64,000 bases of DNA from Ectothiorhodospiraceae bacterium 2226 (GCA_013348725.1 CP054689.1:2848501-2912500); one strand, 5' to 3'; positions 10,416 to 19,759 are shown, numbered from the stretch's first letter. Numbers and translations: made by a program. The notes: generated by a model from the letters alone, not told the origin.

Positions 10416-12311
10416 CTGACTCAGCAGACACGTATTCGAGTCACCGACCGCCGCGCGGCGGTGATCCTCCACGATCTGCTGATGGTCATGGCGGCCTGGG
10501 GGTGCGCCTTCCTGGTGCGCCACGACTTCTCGGTGGCCGCGGTCAACTGGGACATCTTCTTCGCCACGCTTCCCTTCGTGGTCGCCGTGCAGGGTGTGGT
10601 GCTCGCCTGGAGCGGTCTCTATCGCGGGGTGTGGCGTTTCGCCAGTATCCCCGACCTCTGGAACATTGTGCGGGCCGTCGGCCTCGGCGTGCTGCTCATC
10701 GGCATGACGCTGTTCCTGTTCAATCGCTTCGAGGGCGTTCCGCGGAGCAGCGTCGCCATCTATCCCTTGCTGCTGATGGTGTTTCTGGGCGCGCCGCGCA
10801 TGCTGTTCCGGGTGTGGAAGGACTACGGCGGACCCTTCCCCAAGCCGCTCGGCGGCAAGCGCGTACTGGTACTCGGTGCGGGACGCGCCGGGGAGATGCT
10901 GGTGCGCGACATGCTGCGCGACGGCGAATACGAGCCGGTGGCGTTCCTCGACGACCGGCCCTCGCTGCAGGGCGCGCGGGTGCATGGCGTGCCGGTGCTC
11001 GGCAAGATGACGCGGCTGCCGCGTCTGGTGGGTTCGCTCAGCGTTGACCTGGTAGTGATCGCGGTGCCCTCGGCGAGCAGCGCCGCCATGCGCCGCATCG
11101 TCGGGCTGTGTGAAAAGGCGGGCGTGACCTTCCGCACCGTGCCGCGCGTCGAAGACATGGTGAGCGGCAAGGTGAGCGCGAGCGCGCTGCGCGAGGTCTC
11201 GCTGGACGATCTGCTGGGGCGCGAGCCGGTGCGCCTGGACTGGCAGGGGATCAACCAGGCACTGACCGGCAAGACGATTCTGGTCACGGGCGGCGGCGGG
11301 TCCATCGGTTCGGAACTCTGTCGGCAGCTCGCGCGCATCGGGCCCACCTCGCTGGTGATACTCGAGCGCAGCGAATACAACCTGTATGCCATCGAGATGG
11401 AGCTGCGCCAGGCCTTCCCGGAACTGCCGCTGTATCCCTGCCTCGGTGACGTGTGCGACCGCGCGGCGGTCGAGCACGTGATGCAGCGCTTCCGCCCGCA
11501 GGCCGTTTTCCACGCGGCGGCCTACAAGCACGTGCCGATGCTGCAGGACCAGGTCCGCGAGGCGACGCGCAACAACGTGGTGGGGACCCGGGTGGTCGCC
11601 GAGGCGGCGGATCGGCACGGGTGTCAGAGCTTCGTGCTCATCAGCACGGACAAGGCGGTCAACCCAACCAACATCATGGGGTCGACCAAACGCGTGGCGG
11701 AGATCTTCTGCCAGAACATGGCGCGGCGCTCGAACACCGCGTTCATCACGGTGCGGTTCGGTAACGTGCTGGGCTCGGCGGGCAGCGTGGTGCCTCTGTT
11801 CCAGAAGCAGATCGCCGCCGGCGGGCCGGTGACCGTGACACATCCGGATATCACGCGGTTTTTCATGACCATTCCGGAGGCCTGCCAGCTCATCATGCAG
11901 GCGGGCGCAATGGGCCGCGGGGGTGAGATCTTCGTGCTGGACATGGGTGAGCCGGTGCGCATCGGCGATCTGGCGGAGCAGATGGTGCGCCTGTCGGGCA
12001 AGGTGCCGGGCCGGGACATCGAGATCCGCTACGTCGGACTGCGGCCGGGCGAGAAACTCGCCGAGGAGTTGTTTCACGAGCAGGAGGGCCTCACGCGCAC
12101 TTCTCATGCCAAGATCATGCTGGCCGACTCGCGCCGCGTGGACTGGGCCAAGCTGCAGGATACCTTGGCCGGGATCGAAAGTGCCTGTGAGGAATTCGAA
12201 GAGCAGTCGCTTCGCCGTGCACTCAAGGAACTGGTGCCCGAGATGAGCGACCCGGTCACGACCCCCGTGGCCGGTGACAATGTAGTTGAAATGAAGAGAA
12301 GGACATCATGA
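10416..12311 (+). CDS. pglF: Membrane-bound UDP-HexNAc 4,6-dehydratase, PglF/WbpM/CapD type
   Basis: About 631 residues from the proposed start. Four N-terminal membrane helices (to about residue 135) are followed by a Rossmann module with [18 protein letters not shown] and then the catalytic SDR domain with [16 protein letters not shown]. The active site has the altered Ser/Thr-Met-Lys triad of this family: [17 protein letters not shown], with Met in place of the usual Tyr. It would make UDP-4-keto-6-deoxy-HexNAc, the substrate of the PglE-like aminotransferase. Start: a perfect GGGAGGAGG (10402-10410) sits 5 nt before CTG at 10416, giving MTQQTRIRV...; the next start, GTG 10461, lacks a ribosome site and shortens the first helix. 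The stop overlaps galU (ATGA). Confidence 0.88.
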   Translation: MTQQTRIRVTDRRAAVILHDLLMVMAAWGCAFLVRHDFSVAAVNWDIFFATLPFVVAVQGVVLAWSGLYRGVWRFASIPDLWNIVRAVGLGVLLIGMTLFLFNRFEGVPRSSVAIYPLLLMVFLGAPRMLFRVWKDYGGPFPKPLGGKRVLVLGAGRAGEMLVRDMLRDGEYEPVAFLDDRPSLQGARVHGVPVLGKMTRLPRLVGSLSVDLVVIAVPSASSAAMRRIVGLCEKAGVTFRTVPRVEDMVSGKVSASALREVSLDDLLGREPVRLDWQGINQALTGKTILVTGGGGSIGSELCRQLARIGPTSLVILERSEYNLYAIEMELRQAFPELPLYPCLGDVCDRAAVEHVMQRFRPQAVFHAAAYKHVPMLQDQVREATRNNVVGTRVVAEAADRHGCQSFVLISTDKAVNPTNIMGSTKRVAEIFCQNMARRSNTAFITVRFGNVLGSAGSVVPLFQKQIAAGGPVTVTHPDITRFFMTIPEACQLIMQAGAMGRGGEIFVLDMGEPVRIGDLAEQMVRLSGKVPGRDIEIRYVGLRPGEKLAEELFHEQEGLTRTSHAKIMLADSRRVDWAKLQDTLAGIESACEEFEEQSLRRALKELVPEMSDPVTTPVAGDNVVEMKRRTS

Positions 12312-13198
12312 CGAAGATAAGGAAAGCCGTTTTTCCGGTGGCGGGCCTGGGTACCCGCTTTCTGCCGGCAACCAAAGCCAATCCCAAAGAGATGCTGCCT
12401 GTGGTCGACAAGCCCCTCATCCAGTATGCGGTGGAGGAGGCGGTCGAGGCCGGTATCGAGCAAATGATTTTCATCAACGGGCGCAACAAGCGCTCGATCC
12501 CCGACCATTTCGACAAGGCCTACGAGCTGGAAGTGGAGCTCGAGGCGCGCGGCAAGACCAAGCTGTTGGAAATGGTGCGCGGCATCGTGCCGTCGCACGT
12601 CACCTGCATCTACATTCGCCAATCGGAGACGCTGGGGCTCGGCCATGCCGTGCAGTGCGCACGCTCGGTGATCAACGGCGATCCCTTCGCGGTCATCCTC
12701 GCGGACGACTTGATCGACGGTGGCGGGCAGGGTGCGATGGCTCAGATGGTCGAGAATTTCAACCGTCACCAGTGCAGCCTGTTGGGCGTCGAGGACGTCC
12801 CGCACGAGCACACGGATCGCTACGGCATCGTGGATGCGAAGCCGTGGGAGGAGGGGCTCTCGCGCGTCGACGGCATCGTCGAGAAGCCTCGTCCGAGCGA
12901 GGCGCCGTCGACCCTTGGTGTGGTCGGGCGTTACGTGCTGACGCCTGCCATCTTCGACTGCCTGGACCGCACCCAACGCGGCTCGGGCGGGGAGATCCAG
13001 CTCACCGACGCCATCGCGCTGCTTTTGGAGCAGGAGCGCGTGCTCGCCTACCCGTTCAAGGGCAAGCGCTACGATTGCGGTAGCAAACTCGGTTACCTGC
13101 AGGCCACCGTCGAGTACGGCCTCAAGCACCCCGAACTGGCGGACGCCTTCCGCGACTACCTGGAGCAGCACGCGCGCGAAGCGGGCTTCGGCCGCTAG
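12308..13198 (+). CDS. galU: UTP--glucose-1-phosphate uridylyltransferase
   Basis: A 296-residue nucleotidyltransferase making UDP-glucose from UTP and glucose 1-phosphate. The N-terminal signature is [20 protein letters not shown] with the UTP-binding Gly-rich loop and Arg/Lys; then [25 protein letters not shown] with the metal-binding Asp, and [17 protein letters not shown] near the end. Length and motifs are normal for bacterial GalU. Translation is coupled to the dehydratase gene by an ATGA overlap, and a GC-rich hairpin follows. Its product feeds Ugd in the same locus, so this is the last step-supplying gene of the polysaccharide cluster. Confidence 0.97.
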   Translation: MTKIRKAVFPVAGLGTRFLPATKANPKEMLPVVDKPLIQYAVEEAVEAGIEQMIFINGRNKRSIPDHFDKAYELEVELEARGKTKLLEMVRGIVPSHVTCIYIRQSETLGLGHAVQCARSVINGDPFAVILADDLIDGGGQGAMAQMVENFNRHQCSLLGVEDVPHEHTDRYGIVDAKPWEEGLSRVDGIVEKPRPSEAPSTLGVVGRYVLTPAIFDCLDRTQRGSGGEIQLTDAIALLLEQERVLAYPFKGKRYDCGSKLGYLQATVEYGLKHPELADAFRDYLEQHAREAGFGR

Positions 13199-13210
13199 TT
13201 TCTGCGCAGT

Positions 13211-13233
13211 GGCCCCGCCCGCTGGGCGGGGCC
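13211..13233 (+). terminator. Perfect 10-bp hairpin after galU
   Basis: GGCCCCGCCC (13211-13220), a 3-nt loop and GGGCGGGGCC (13224-13233), 12 nt after the galU stop. No T-run follows, so it may act as a 3'-end stabiliser or Rho-linked stop rather than a classical intrinsic terminator. Confidence 0.6.
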
Positions 13234-13337
13234 ACACCTGATTCGTCCCGTCCCCCGATCTCGTCCTTTAACCGCATGTCCTGTCGTTTGTAGACGACGC
13301 CGGCGGGCGGTTCGCTGCGTCGGTTCAATTGGATGCC

Positions 13338-13356
13338 GGCGAGCCCTCGGCTCGCC
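13338..13356. repeat. Perfect 8-bp hairpin with 3-nt loop
   Basis: GGCGAGCC / GGCTCGCC around CTC in the 327-bp gap between galU and the EF-hand lipoprotein gene. Apart from this and the galU hairpin I see nothing coding in 13199-13525. Confidence 0.5.
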
Positions 13357-13525
13357 ATGACGCTACGGCGCCCCTATCGGCTCTGCCTTCGCGTGGCATC
13401 GCGCGGCGCAGCCCTGTCGGTGGCACCAATACCGCGTCTGGCATGCCTATTGCTGAACTCCCTTCGGAAGAAAGAACGCGCGCGCTGTAGTGACAGAGGG
13501 CGCGCACAAGGGAGAGGAGCTACGC

Positions 13526-14107
13526 ATGAACGCCGAAGGAACAACGCTGAAGCGCTTGGTGCTCGCCATGGCGACCGCTGTTGCGGTCGGTGGACTGGCC
13601 GCCTGCGACCGCGGCGACGAAGGCACGCCGGATCCACTGGACCAAACCGGCGAGGTGGAACCTTATGACGTACAGCCTCGCGAGGCACACGAGCAGCCGG
13701 TCGATCCGGAGCAAGCGGGGGAGCCGGCCGCGAACGGCATGGCCCAGGAGCAGGGGGCCGAGGGTGACATGCTCGGAGGCATGCAGCCCGAGGAGATCGA
13801 GTTCGGCGCCCTGGACCAGGACGGTGACGGCTACATCGACCGGGAGGAGGCGAGGGCCCTGCCGATACTGGAGCAGAACTTCGACCGATATGACACTTCG
13901 CAAGAGGGCCGTATCGACGAGTCCGAGTTTGCGGTGTTTCTGGAGGAGCTACAGGGCCAGATGGACGAGGCGCCTGTGCCGGGCGGTGCCGGCACCACCC
14001 CGGGACACACCGGCATCCCGCCGGACCGGCGGATAGACGGCGTGGAGCCCGAGGCGATGGAGCCGGGTGAGGGTGAGAGCACCAGCCCGACGGATCGCGG
14101 TCTGTGA
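13526..14107 (+). CDS. EF-hand lipoprotein
   Basis: A 193-residue secreted lipoprotein of unknown function. The signal peptide ends in the lipobox LAAC with C27 as the lipidated residue. After an acidic linker come two EF-hand motifs: a canonical loop at 97-108 (DQDGDGYIDREE) and a second at 123-134 (DTSQEGRIDESE), with a Glu where the third ligand is usually Asp/Asn. The C-terminus is Gly/Pro/Glu-rich and disordered. Start: ATG 13526 has GGAGAGGAG (13511-13519) at the right distance; the open frame to 13490 has no ribosome site. It is likely an envelope calcium-binding protein; it stands alone, divided from galU by hairpins. Confidence 0.82.
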   Translation: MNAEGTTLKRLVLAMATAVAVGGLAACDRGDEGTPDPLDQTGEVEPYDVQPREAHEQPVDPEQAGEPAANGMAQEQGAEGDMLGGMQPEEIEFGALDQDGDGYIDREEARALPILEQNFDRYDTSQEGRIDESEFAVFLEELQGQMDEAPVPGGAGTTPGHTGIPPDRRIDGVEPEAMEPGEGESTSPTDRGL

Positions 14108-14158
14108 CGTTCGCCTCTTGGCTTATGGTCGCTAGTGAGTGAGCCGCGGCGGGCGCGC

Positions 14159-14704
14159 TCAGTCGCCCGCCGCAGCCACGAGCTGCGAGTAGCTCTGTGT
14201 GATCCGCCGCACGTAGGCCTGCGTCTCCGGAAACGGTGGAATACCACGATAGCGCTGGACGGCGCCTTCTCCGGCGTTGTAAGCCGCCAGTGCCAGTTCG
14301 AGGTCGTGATCGAAATAACGCATCAGCCACTGCAGGTAGGCCATGCCGCCGCGCAGGTTCTCGATCGGGTTCATGATGTCGTCGACGCCGAACCGCTTTG
14401 CGGTGGCCGGGATAAGTTGCATCAGGCCGTGCGCGTTGCGATGGGACACCGCGTTGGGCAGGAAGGCCGATTCCACGCCGATGATGATGAGCACCAGTTC
14501 CGGATCGAGTCCGAACTCGGGCGCGAGTTCATGCACCCACGCCTCCACCTGCTGTCGCGTGATGCCTTCCACCCTGCCACAGGCCGCGGTGTAGCACGGC
14601 GCACGCTCGACGCCTTGGGTTCGTTTGGTGTCCGCCCCGACATTGAAGGGCAGAATGAACATGAAGAGAGTGGCCAAAAGGCCGGTTCTTGTTGCGTTGA
14701 TCAT
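14159..14704 (-). CDS. Lytic transglycosylase, SLT family
   Basis: A 181-residue secreted peptidoglycan lytic transglycosylase. The N-terminal signal peptide is TGLLATLFMFILPFNVGADT. The SLT core shows the catalytic Glu E78 in IIGVESAFLPNAVS, GLMQLIPATAKRFGV, and AAYNAGEGAVQRYRGIPPFPET. It would cleave the MurNAc-GlcNAc bond to anhydro-muropeptides in the periplasm. Start: ATG at 14704 follows GGAGG at 9 nt; an upstream in-frame start at 14782 would add a non-signal extension. It is convergent with the EF-hand lipoprotein gene, 51 bp away. Small size suggests a Slt/EtgA-like specialised enzyme rather than Slt70. Confidence 0.88.
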   Translation of the reverse strand: MINATRTGLLATLFMFILPFNVGADTKRTQGVERAPCYTAACGRVEGITRQQVEAWVHELAPEFGLDPELVLIIIGVESAFLPNAVSHRNAHGLMQLIPATAKRFGVDDIMNPIENLRGGMAYLQWLMRYFDHDLELALAAYNAGEGAVQRYRGIPPFPETQAYVRRITQSYSQLVAAAGD

Positions 14705-15056
14705 TATTCTTCGCCTCCGCACTGGTTTGCTGCACGCGAACAGTAGGTTCGCTGCTAAACAGACCATCCCCTGACGGAACATAGGCGCCGGAAGGCGTTG
14801 CCAGCATGACGGGTTGTGCTGAGACCAAAGACGTCGATTCGGTCTTCTTGTTCGTTAGGGCTTCCCTGCCGTGCCCTTCGCGCCGTCCCTGCGCTACGTT
14901 CTTCTTTGTTTGCCTTGCTTCTGCTTCTTGTACTTAAGGGTTTAGCACAGGCGTCACGTTTGTCATGTTCCGGGGGGGGCGGGTGAGAAACTGAAGTAGT
15001 AGCGGCGGGCTAGGTGTTTTGTCTCTACTAAACTTTAAAGATAATGCGTAAGGTAC
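14705..15056. other. 352-bp intergenic stretch
   Basis: Between the transglycosylase gene and nuoI, both on the minus strand. It contains a T/C-rich run around 14900-14940 and an eight-base G run near 14973. I see no credible gene, intrinsic terminator or strong promoter. Confidence 0.5.
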
Positions 15057-15545
15057 TCATCGGTAAGGCGCATCCATGCGACGGTCTTCCGCGATCTCTT
15101 TTTCCAGGCGATCGCCGATTTTCAACAGGGACTGCTTGTCGATGATCGACTCGCCGCGTCGCTCGAAATGAAAGTCCTGGATGCGCGTGAGCACGATGGC
15201 ATCGACCGGGCAGGCCTCTTCGCAGAAGCCGCAGTAGATGCACTTGAAGAGATCGATGTCGTAGCGCGTCGTACGGCGACTGCCGTCGGCGCGTTCCTCG
15301 GACTCGATGGTGATGCAAACGGCGGGACACACCGCCTCGCACAGCTTGCATGCGATGCAGCGCTCTTCGCCGTTGGCATACCGCCGCAGCGCGTGCAGGC
15401 CGCGGAAGCGGTTGGACTGCGGGGTCTTCTCGTCCGGGTACTGGACCGTGACCTTAGGCCTGAACAGGTAGCGGCCGGTGACGCCCATGCCACGCAGCAA
15501 CTCTGTCATGAACAGGCTCTTGACGTAATACGTGATGCGGCTCAT
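15057..15545 (-). CDS. nuoI: NuoI-like 2x[4Fe-4S] ferredoxin subunit, not in a nuo operon
   Basis: A 162-residue homologue of NADH-quinone oxidoreductase subunit I. Two [4Fe-4S] motifs are complete: C63/C66/C69/C73 in [12 protein letters not shown] and C102/C105/C108/C112 in [12 protein letters not shown]. The flanks [18 protein letters not shown] and [13 protein letters not shown] are classic NuoI. In complex I it carries clusters N6a and N6b toward quinone. Start ATG 15545 has GGGAGGAAG just upstream; the longer frame to 15617 is not needed. No other nuo gene is in the window, and its neighbours are a transglycosylase and an esterase gene, so it is an orphan copy. It could replace a missing subunit elsewhere or serve another quinone reductase. 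Confidence 0.9.
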   Translation of the reverse strand: MSRITYYVKSLFMTELLRGMGVTGRYLFRPKVTVQYPDEKTPQSNRFRGLHALRRYANGEERCIACKLCEAVCPAVCITIESEERADGSRRTTRYDIDLFKCIYCGFCEEACPVDAIVLTRIQDFHFERRGESIIDKQSLLKIGDRLEKEIAEDRRMDAPYR

Positions 15546-15905
15546 GAGGCTTCCTCCCTGAAGCCGTGGCCTCGACTCGCGCAGTCGGCGCGGGCGATGT
15601 GCGCATGTCGCCAACATTGAACACGGTGATTAGGCCGGGCGTGTGGATCTGGACGTCGAGCGGGCCGCCGTCGCGCCCGCGCGCGTAGCGCACCAGCGCG
15701 GGCGTGTTGCCCGCGTCCAGTCGATAATGGCGGTCCGCCACGTCGACGGCAACCGGTGCGGTGCGCGGCGCGGTACAGGGACTGGGGGTGGAAAGACGGG
15801 GGTGGTGCCGGTGGTCTCGCATCGGGGCATCCTCCGGGGGGGATTCGGGCGATGGCGTGCAGGGTCGGGGAAGCCGCCACCTTGCCGTGTGTGTACATGA
15901 AGAAG
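15546..15905. other. Stretch upstream of nuoI with overlapping low-confidence frames
   Basis: On the minus strand one frame (15822 to 15454) begins MRDHRHHPRLSTPSP after a GGAGG and contains RYARGRDGGPLDVQIHTPG, but it overlaps nuoI by 92 bases. Another (15922 to 15542) begins MDSIQTFFMYTHGKVAASPT and ends in an ATGA overlap with nuoI but turns into arginine-rich nonsense. Together they might be one frameshifted short gene. Neither resembles a family I know, so I do not call them genes. Confidence 0.25.
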
Positions 15906-16064
15906 GTCTGAATAGAATCCATCCTGGATTTCTTAGCCGGGAGAAGGTCTTACGTTAATCCCTTCTGGATATTCCAGACCGCGCGCGCGGAAAGCGCGAT
16001 TTTCCCTTTAACTCATTATCAACGGCTTGGAGCCGTTGCTAACGGCGGCACGTTGCGGTGCCGC
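15906..16064. repeat. Structured intergenic repeat, diverged copy A
   Basis: Starts with GGTCTGAA (15906-15913) and has TTCCAGACC at 15972-15980, as in the tandem copies at 22.6 kb. It contains a hairpin AACGGC-ttgga-GCCGTT (16021-16037) and a hairpin GCGGCAC/GTGCCGC (16045-16064). The arms differ in base sequence from the other copies but keep the pairing. The rest of the gap to 16190 holds only the G-rich ribosome site of the next gene. Confidence 0.65.
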
Positions 16065-16190
16065 AGGAAGATCGGAATATCCGCACTTCCTTAAACTTAG
16101 GAGTGGGCGGCCGCGAGTCAAGGCATGGTCGCTTGACCCTTCAGGGCTCGCTGCGGTTTGATAGGCGCCGGGGAGGGGAGGGGCCGCTGC

Positions 16191-17090
16191 ATGCAGGACT
16201 ACAAGAAGAAGCCGTCTCGGCTCCGGCGCGGATTGGCCGGCGGCGTGCTGGCACTGCTGTGCTGGTCCGCGGGCGCTGCCGAGGAGGTCAGTCTCGAGGT
16301 GCAGCCCGGCCTGACGGCGACCGCCCACTACCAGCCCGGGGAGGCGGATCGGCCGGCGGTACTGCTGCTGCACGGCTTTCTGCAGACGCGCGAGTTTCAC
16401 ACCGTGGCGCGCCTTGCCGAGAGTCTGAGTATCGCCGGTGTTACGACGCTCGCGCCCACGCTCTCCCTCAACGTTCCCCACCGCCGCGCGGTGCTGTCCT
16501 GCGAGGCGGTGCATACCCACACCATGGACCAGGCGCTCGACGAGATCGGCGCCTGGATCGACTGGCTGCAGGGCGTGGGCCACAAGGACATCGTGCTGTT
16601 GGGGCACAGCTACGGCGGCGTGCAGTTGGCCGCCTATCTCGGAACGCGGCCCGCCGGCCCTGTCTCCCGCTTGATCGCGGTAAGCTTGGTCGACGTCGAG
16701 CACGGCGTGGGCGCGAGCGTCCACGTCGATCTCCGCCGCGTGCGGCGCGAGGCCGAGGATCCATCGCAGGCGCTGCGGCCCTATACGCTGCATTATTGTG
16801 CCAACGACAGCTACGTTACGACCGCCCGTGCCTACTATTCCTACGTGCGCTGGTCCCGCTCGGCGATACTGGCGGCGCTGCGCGAGCTTCCCGTGCCGGC
16901 GGTGGCGGTGAAGGGTAGTGCGGATCACCGGATGGGCAGCTCCTGGGCGGGGCTGGTCGCCGAGGCTGGTGCGGCGGTCGTCATGGTCGACGGGGCGAAC
17001 CACTTCTTCGACGCACGACACGAAGTGCCGCTGCACGATATCGTGGTCGAGCTGCTGGAGGCGCGGGACGCGCCCCACGGACGCCACTGA
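16191..17090 (+). CDS. Secreted alpha/beta hydrolase
   Basis: A 299-residue alpha/beta-hydrolase with an N-terminal signal (GLAGGVLALLCWSAGAAEE). The oxyanion strand is LLLHGFLQTREF (58-69), the nucleophile is S140 in LLGHSYGGVQ, the acid is probably the Asp in GSADHRMG and the base the His in DGANHFFDAR, so the triad is complete. Substrate is unknown; it could be an esterase or acyl hydrolase in the periplasm. ATG 16191 follows GGGGAGGGGAGGGG; the TTG at 16158 is not preferred. Its stop overlaps the start of the GGDEF-EAL gene (TGATG), so the two are translationally coupled and probably act together. Confidence 0.82.
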   Translation: MQDYKKKPSRLRRGLAGGVLALLCWSAGAAEEVSLEVQPGLTATAHYQPGEADRPAVLLLHGFLQTREFHTVARLAESLSIAGVTTLAPTLSLNVPHRRAVLSCEAVHTHTMDQALDEIGAWIDWLQGVGHKDIVLLGHSYGGVQLAAYLGTRPAGPVSRLIAVSLVDVEHGVGASVHVDLRRVRREAEDPSQALRPYTLHYCANDSYVTTARAYYSYVRWSRSAILAALRELPVPAVAVKGSADHRMGSSWAGLVAEAGAAVVMVDGANHFFDARHEVPLHDIVVELLEARDAPHGRH

Positions 17091-19315
17091 TGGCGACGCA
17101 GCCGCGCAGCGGCTTTTCCATCAACGCCTACGTTACGTCCTTTATTGCGCTGACGGCGGTGGTGTTCGGCGTGGTCGGTCTGATGGCCTTTCAACAGATC
17201 GACGATGTGCGCGGCCAGATGCGCGATCAAGCGGTGCAGGCCGCGCGCGCCGAGTTGAACGCCAATCTTCAGCAACTGGTGGACACGCTGCACGGGGCGC
17301 TGGACGGGCTCGCCGCGTGGGACGAGGTGCGCCAGCAGCTGGTCGATCCTACCTACTACAGCTACTGGCGGGACCACCGCTTGGCGAGTTCCGGCAAGCT
17401 GCCCTCGATCCGCGCCGAACTCGTGCTTTACGGCTCCCACGGCACGCCGCTCGACGGCCTGGGGCCCGCGCTCGACGCCCCGCCGCCGGCCGGTGCCTGG
17501 GTGCAGCGGGTGGACGACACCGTGGTACTGCGGAGCGTGCGGACGGTGCAGCCGCCGACGCGCAACCACCCGCTCGGCTATGCCGAGTTGCGCGCGCCGC
17601 TCATCGAGATCCTGCGCGCCGGCCAGTACCCGTTCCGATATATCGAGCCGGCCAGCCTGCACCTGCTGATGGAGCACGACGAGCAAGTGGACGTGGCGGG
17701 CGTCGGCGGGCGCACCAACTTCGTCGTGCGCGCCGATGCGGCCGACGAGAGCCTGCGGGATGCGCTGCTGAGCGCGGTGCTGCGCGCGGGCGCGCTCGCC
17801 TTGTTTGTCGCTCTGCTGCTCTACGGCACCATCACGGCCTTCATCTCGCTGCCGCTGCGCTGCCTGTCGCGCCATATCGACGCACTGAGCAGCGGTACGC
17901 GACGCCAGCATTGCCCCCGCTTGTTTGTGCACGAGCTGCACAAGGTGTGGAATTCCCTGCAGGACTATCACGGCCGGTTGAGCGCGCTGCATCGGCGCCT
18001 GGACGACAAGAACCGCGAACTGTGGCAGCTCGCTCACCGCGACTCGCTCACCGAGGTGTTCAATCGGCGTGCCTTCGAAGAGGACATCCGCCAGGCCTTC
18101 GAGCGCACGCGCGCAGGTTGGGTGGCGCTGCTGCTGTTCGACTGCAATCACTTCAAAGCCATCAACGACACCTACGGGCATACCGTGGGCGACGCGGTGC
18201 TGCGCGGCATCGCCGGCGCCCTCGGGCGGGGGCTGCGCCGCGGTGATCGCCTATACCGCATGGGCGGTGACGAGTTCGCCGCCATGTACTGCGCGAGCAC
18301 GCCCGGCAAGGCGGTGGCGCTGGCTCAGCGCTGTCTGGACGAGGTGCGGCGGGAGGATTTCTGCAGCTACGGGATCCGCGAGCCGATCAAGCTCAGCATC
18401 GGCATCTGCGAGGCGGCGGTGGAAGAGGTGCGTGGCTATTCCGACCTCATGCGCCGTGCCGACGTGGCCATGTATCACGCCAAGCGCCCCAATCGGAGCC
18501 ATCTCGCGCTATACAGTCCCGAGATGGAGGCGGACAGCGATGGCCTGGTGTCGCACTGGACGCGCGACACCGTGTACGAGGTGCTCGCGGGCAGCCAGGC
18601 CCTGCAGATGCACTATCAGCCGATTGCGCATCTGGGCAGTGGGGACGTGAAGTATTACGAGGCCCTGGCGCGTATCGAGCGCGAGGGCGAATTGATCCTC
18701 CCCCGACAGATCATGCCGATCCTGCAGTCCCAGCGCCTGGAAACCGAGTTCGACTGTGCGGTGCTGAGGGCCGTGTATGACGACCTCACGGCCGACCATT
18801 TGCCCGCCGGTGTCGGCGTAGCGGTCAACTTGGCGGCGCCGAGCCTGCTGGACGACGCCGCGCAGTCCGCCATCTTTCGCCTCGCGAAGTTTCTGCCCAG
18901 CCGCGCCATCATGCTCGAGCTCACCGAAACCAGTCTGATTGCGAACATCGAGCGCGCTGCCGAAGCCCTGGCGCGACTGCGCGCGGAAGGCTTCGTGATC
19001 GTGCTCGACGACTTCGGCAGCGGTTATTCTTCGCTGCGTTATGTGGCGGACATGCCGGTGGATATCGTCAAGTTCGATCTGGCCCTGGTCCACAGTCTGG
19101 GCGGGGAGCAGCGCCTGGGGGCGGTGGTCGCGGGGCTCGCCAAGCTGATGCGCGAGACCGGCTACGAGTTGGTCGCGGAAGGCATCGAGTGTGCGGAATT
19201 GGCCGCCGAGGCCCGGCGCGCGGGCTTCCAGTTGGGCCAGGGCTACGCGCTGGGTCGACCGATGCGCAGCCCGCGTGCGGACGCGTGTCTGCCGGTCGAC
19301 GCGCGCGACGACTGA
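17090..19315 (+). CDS. Membrane GGDEF-EAL cyclic-di-GMP enzyme
   Basis: A 741-residue inner-membrane protein. A helix at about 15-35 and another at about 235-260 enclose a ~200-residue periplasmic sensor of CHASE4-like character (AAWDEVRQQL... region). Then comes a diguanylate cyclase domain with intact GGDEF (around 392-396) preceded at the correct distance by the RxxD inhibitory site (RRGD). The EAL domain shows YEALARIE, VNLAAPSLL, ELTETSLI, the DDFGSGYSSL loop 6 and AEGIE, so all metal and catalytic acids are present. It may make or break c-di-GMP depending on the signal. It is coupled to the upstream secreted hydrolase gene, which may generate or remove the sensed ligand (inference). Confidence 0.93.
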   Translation: MATQPRSGFSINAYVTSFIALTAVVFGVVGLMAFQQIDDVRGQMRDQAVQAARAELNANLQQLVDTLHGALDGLAAWDEVRQQLVDPTYYSYWRDHRLASSGKLPSIRAELVLYGSHGTPLDGLGPALDAPPPAGAWVQRVDDTVVLRSVRTVQPPTRNHPLGYAELRAPLIEILRAGQYPFRYIEPASLHLLMEHDEQVDVAGVGGRTNFVVRADAADESLRDALLSAVLRAGALALFVALLLYGTITAFISLPLRCLSRHIDALSSGTRRQHCPRLFVHELHKVWNSLQDYHGRLSALHRRLDDKNRELWQLAHRDSLTEVFNRRAFEEDIRQAFERTRAGWVALLLFDCNHFKAINDTYGHTVGDAVLRGIAGALGRGLRRGDRLYRMGGDEFAAMYCASTPGKAVALAQRCLDEVRREDFCSYGIREPIKLSIGICEAAVEEVRGYSDLMRRADVAMYHAKRPNRSHLALYSPEMEADSDGLVSHWTRDTVYEVLAGSQALQMHYQPIAHLGSGDVKYYEALARIEREGELILPRQIMPILQSQRLETEFDCAVLRAVYDDLTADHLPAGVGVAVNLAAPSLLDDAAQSAIFRLAKFLPSRAIMLELTETSLIANIERAAEALARLRAEGFVIVLDDFGSGYSSLRYVADMPVDIVKFDLALVHSLGGEQRLGAVVAGLAKLMRETGYELVAEGIECAELAAEARRAGFQLGQGYALGRPMRSPRADACLPVDARDD

Positions 19316-19352
19316 GCCGCCGCCAACGCGCAACAGCCGCTAAACTCCTGAT

Positions 19353-19730
19353 ATGCACAATCCCGCTACTCCCGAACGGCGCGGCTGGGGACTCGGCCTG
19401 CTCGCGCTGCTGCCGCTGATCCTTGCCGGGCTGTGGATGCTGTTCGCCGACCCGCGCTGGCACGGTTGGCTGCTGGAGGCGATGGCGCTCTACCTTGCGT
19501 TGGCACTGGCTTTCGCAGGCGGGGTGCAGTGGCACGGCCTGGTGGAGGCCAGCGGCGCGCGGTTCTGGCCCCATGTGGGACTGGCGGCCGGGCCCGCTGT
19601 GTTCGCGTGGCTGGTGCTGCTGTTGCCCATCGTGAGCGAGGCGGCCCTGCTGTTGCTGGCGGCCGGTTTCATCGCCCTCTATGTCGTGCGGCGCGCCCTG
19701 CTGGCGGGGTATCGGCAACGGGTCGGGTGA
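19353..19730 (+). CDS. Small four-helix membrane protein (DUF3429-like)
   Basis: A 125-residue protein with four hydrophobic segments (about 14-30, 40-60, 72-92 and 94-112) and short charged ends. Pattern and length resemble the DUF3429 family of small inner-membrane proteins, which has no established function; FAGGVQWHGLVE fits its conserved FxGxxxWG segment loosely. It begins 37 bp after the GGDEF-EAL gene and may be co-transcribed. There is no strong ribosome site, only a purine-poor leader, so the start at ATG 19353 rests on the absence of alternatives. Confidence 0.6.
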   Translation: MHNPATPERRGWGLGLLALLPLILAGLWMLFADPRWHGWLLEAMALYLALALAFAGGVQWHGLVEASGARFWPHVGLAAGPAVFAWLVLLLPIVSEAALLLLAAGFIALYVVRRALLAGYRQRVG

Positions 19731-19759
19731 TCCGCGTCATCGGGGTTCGGCGGGGCACC

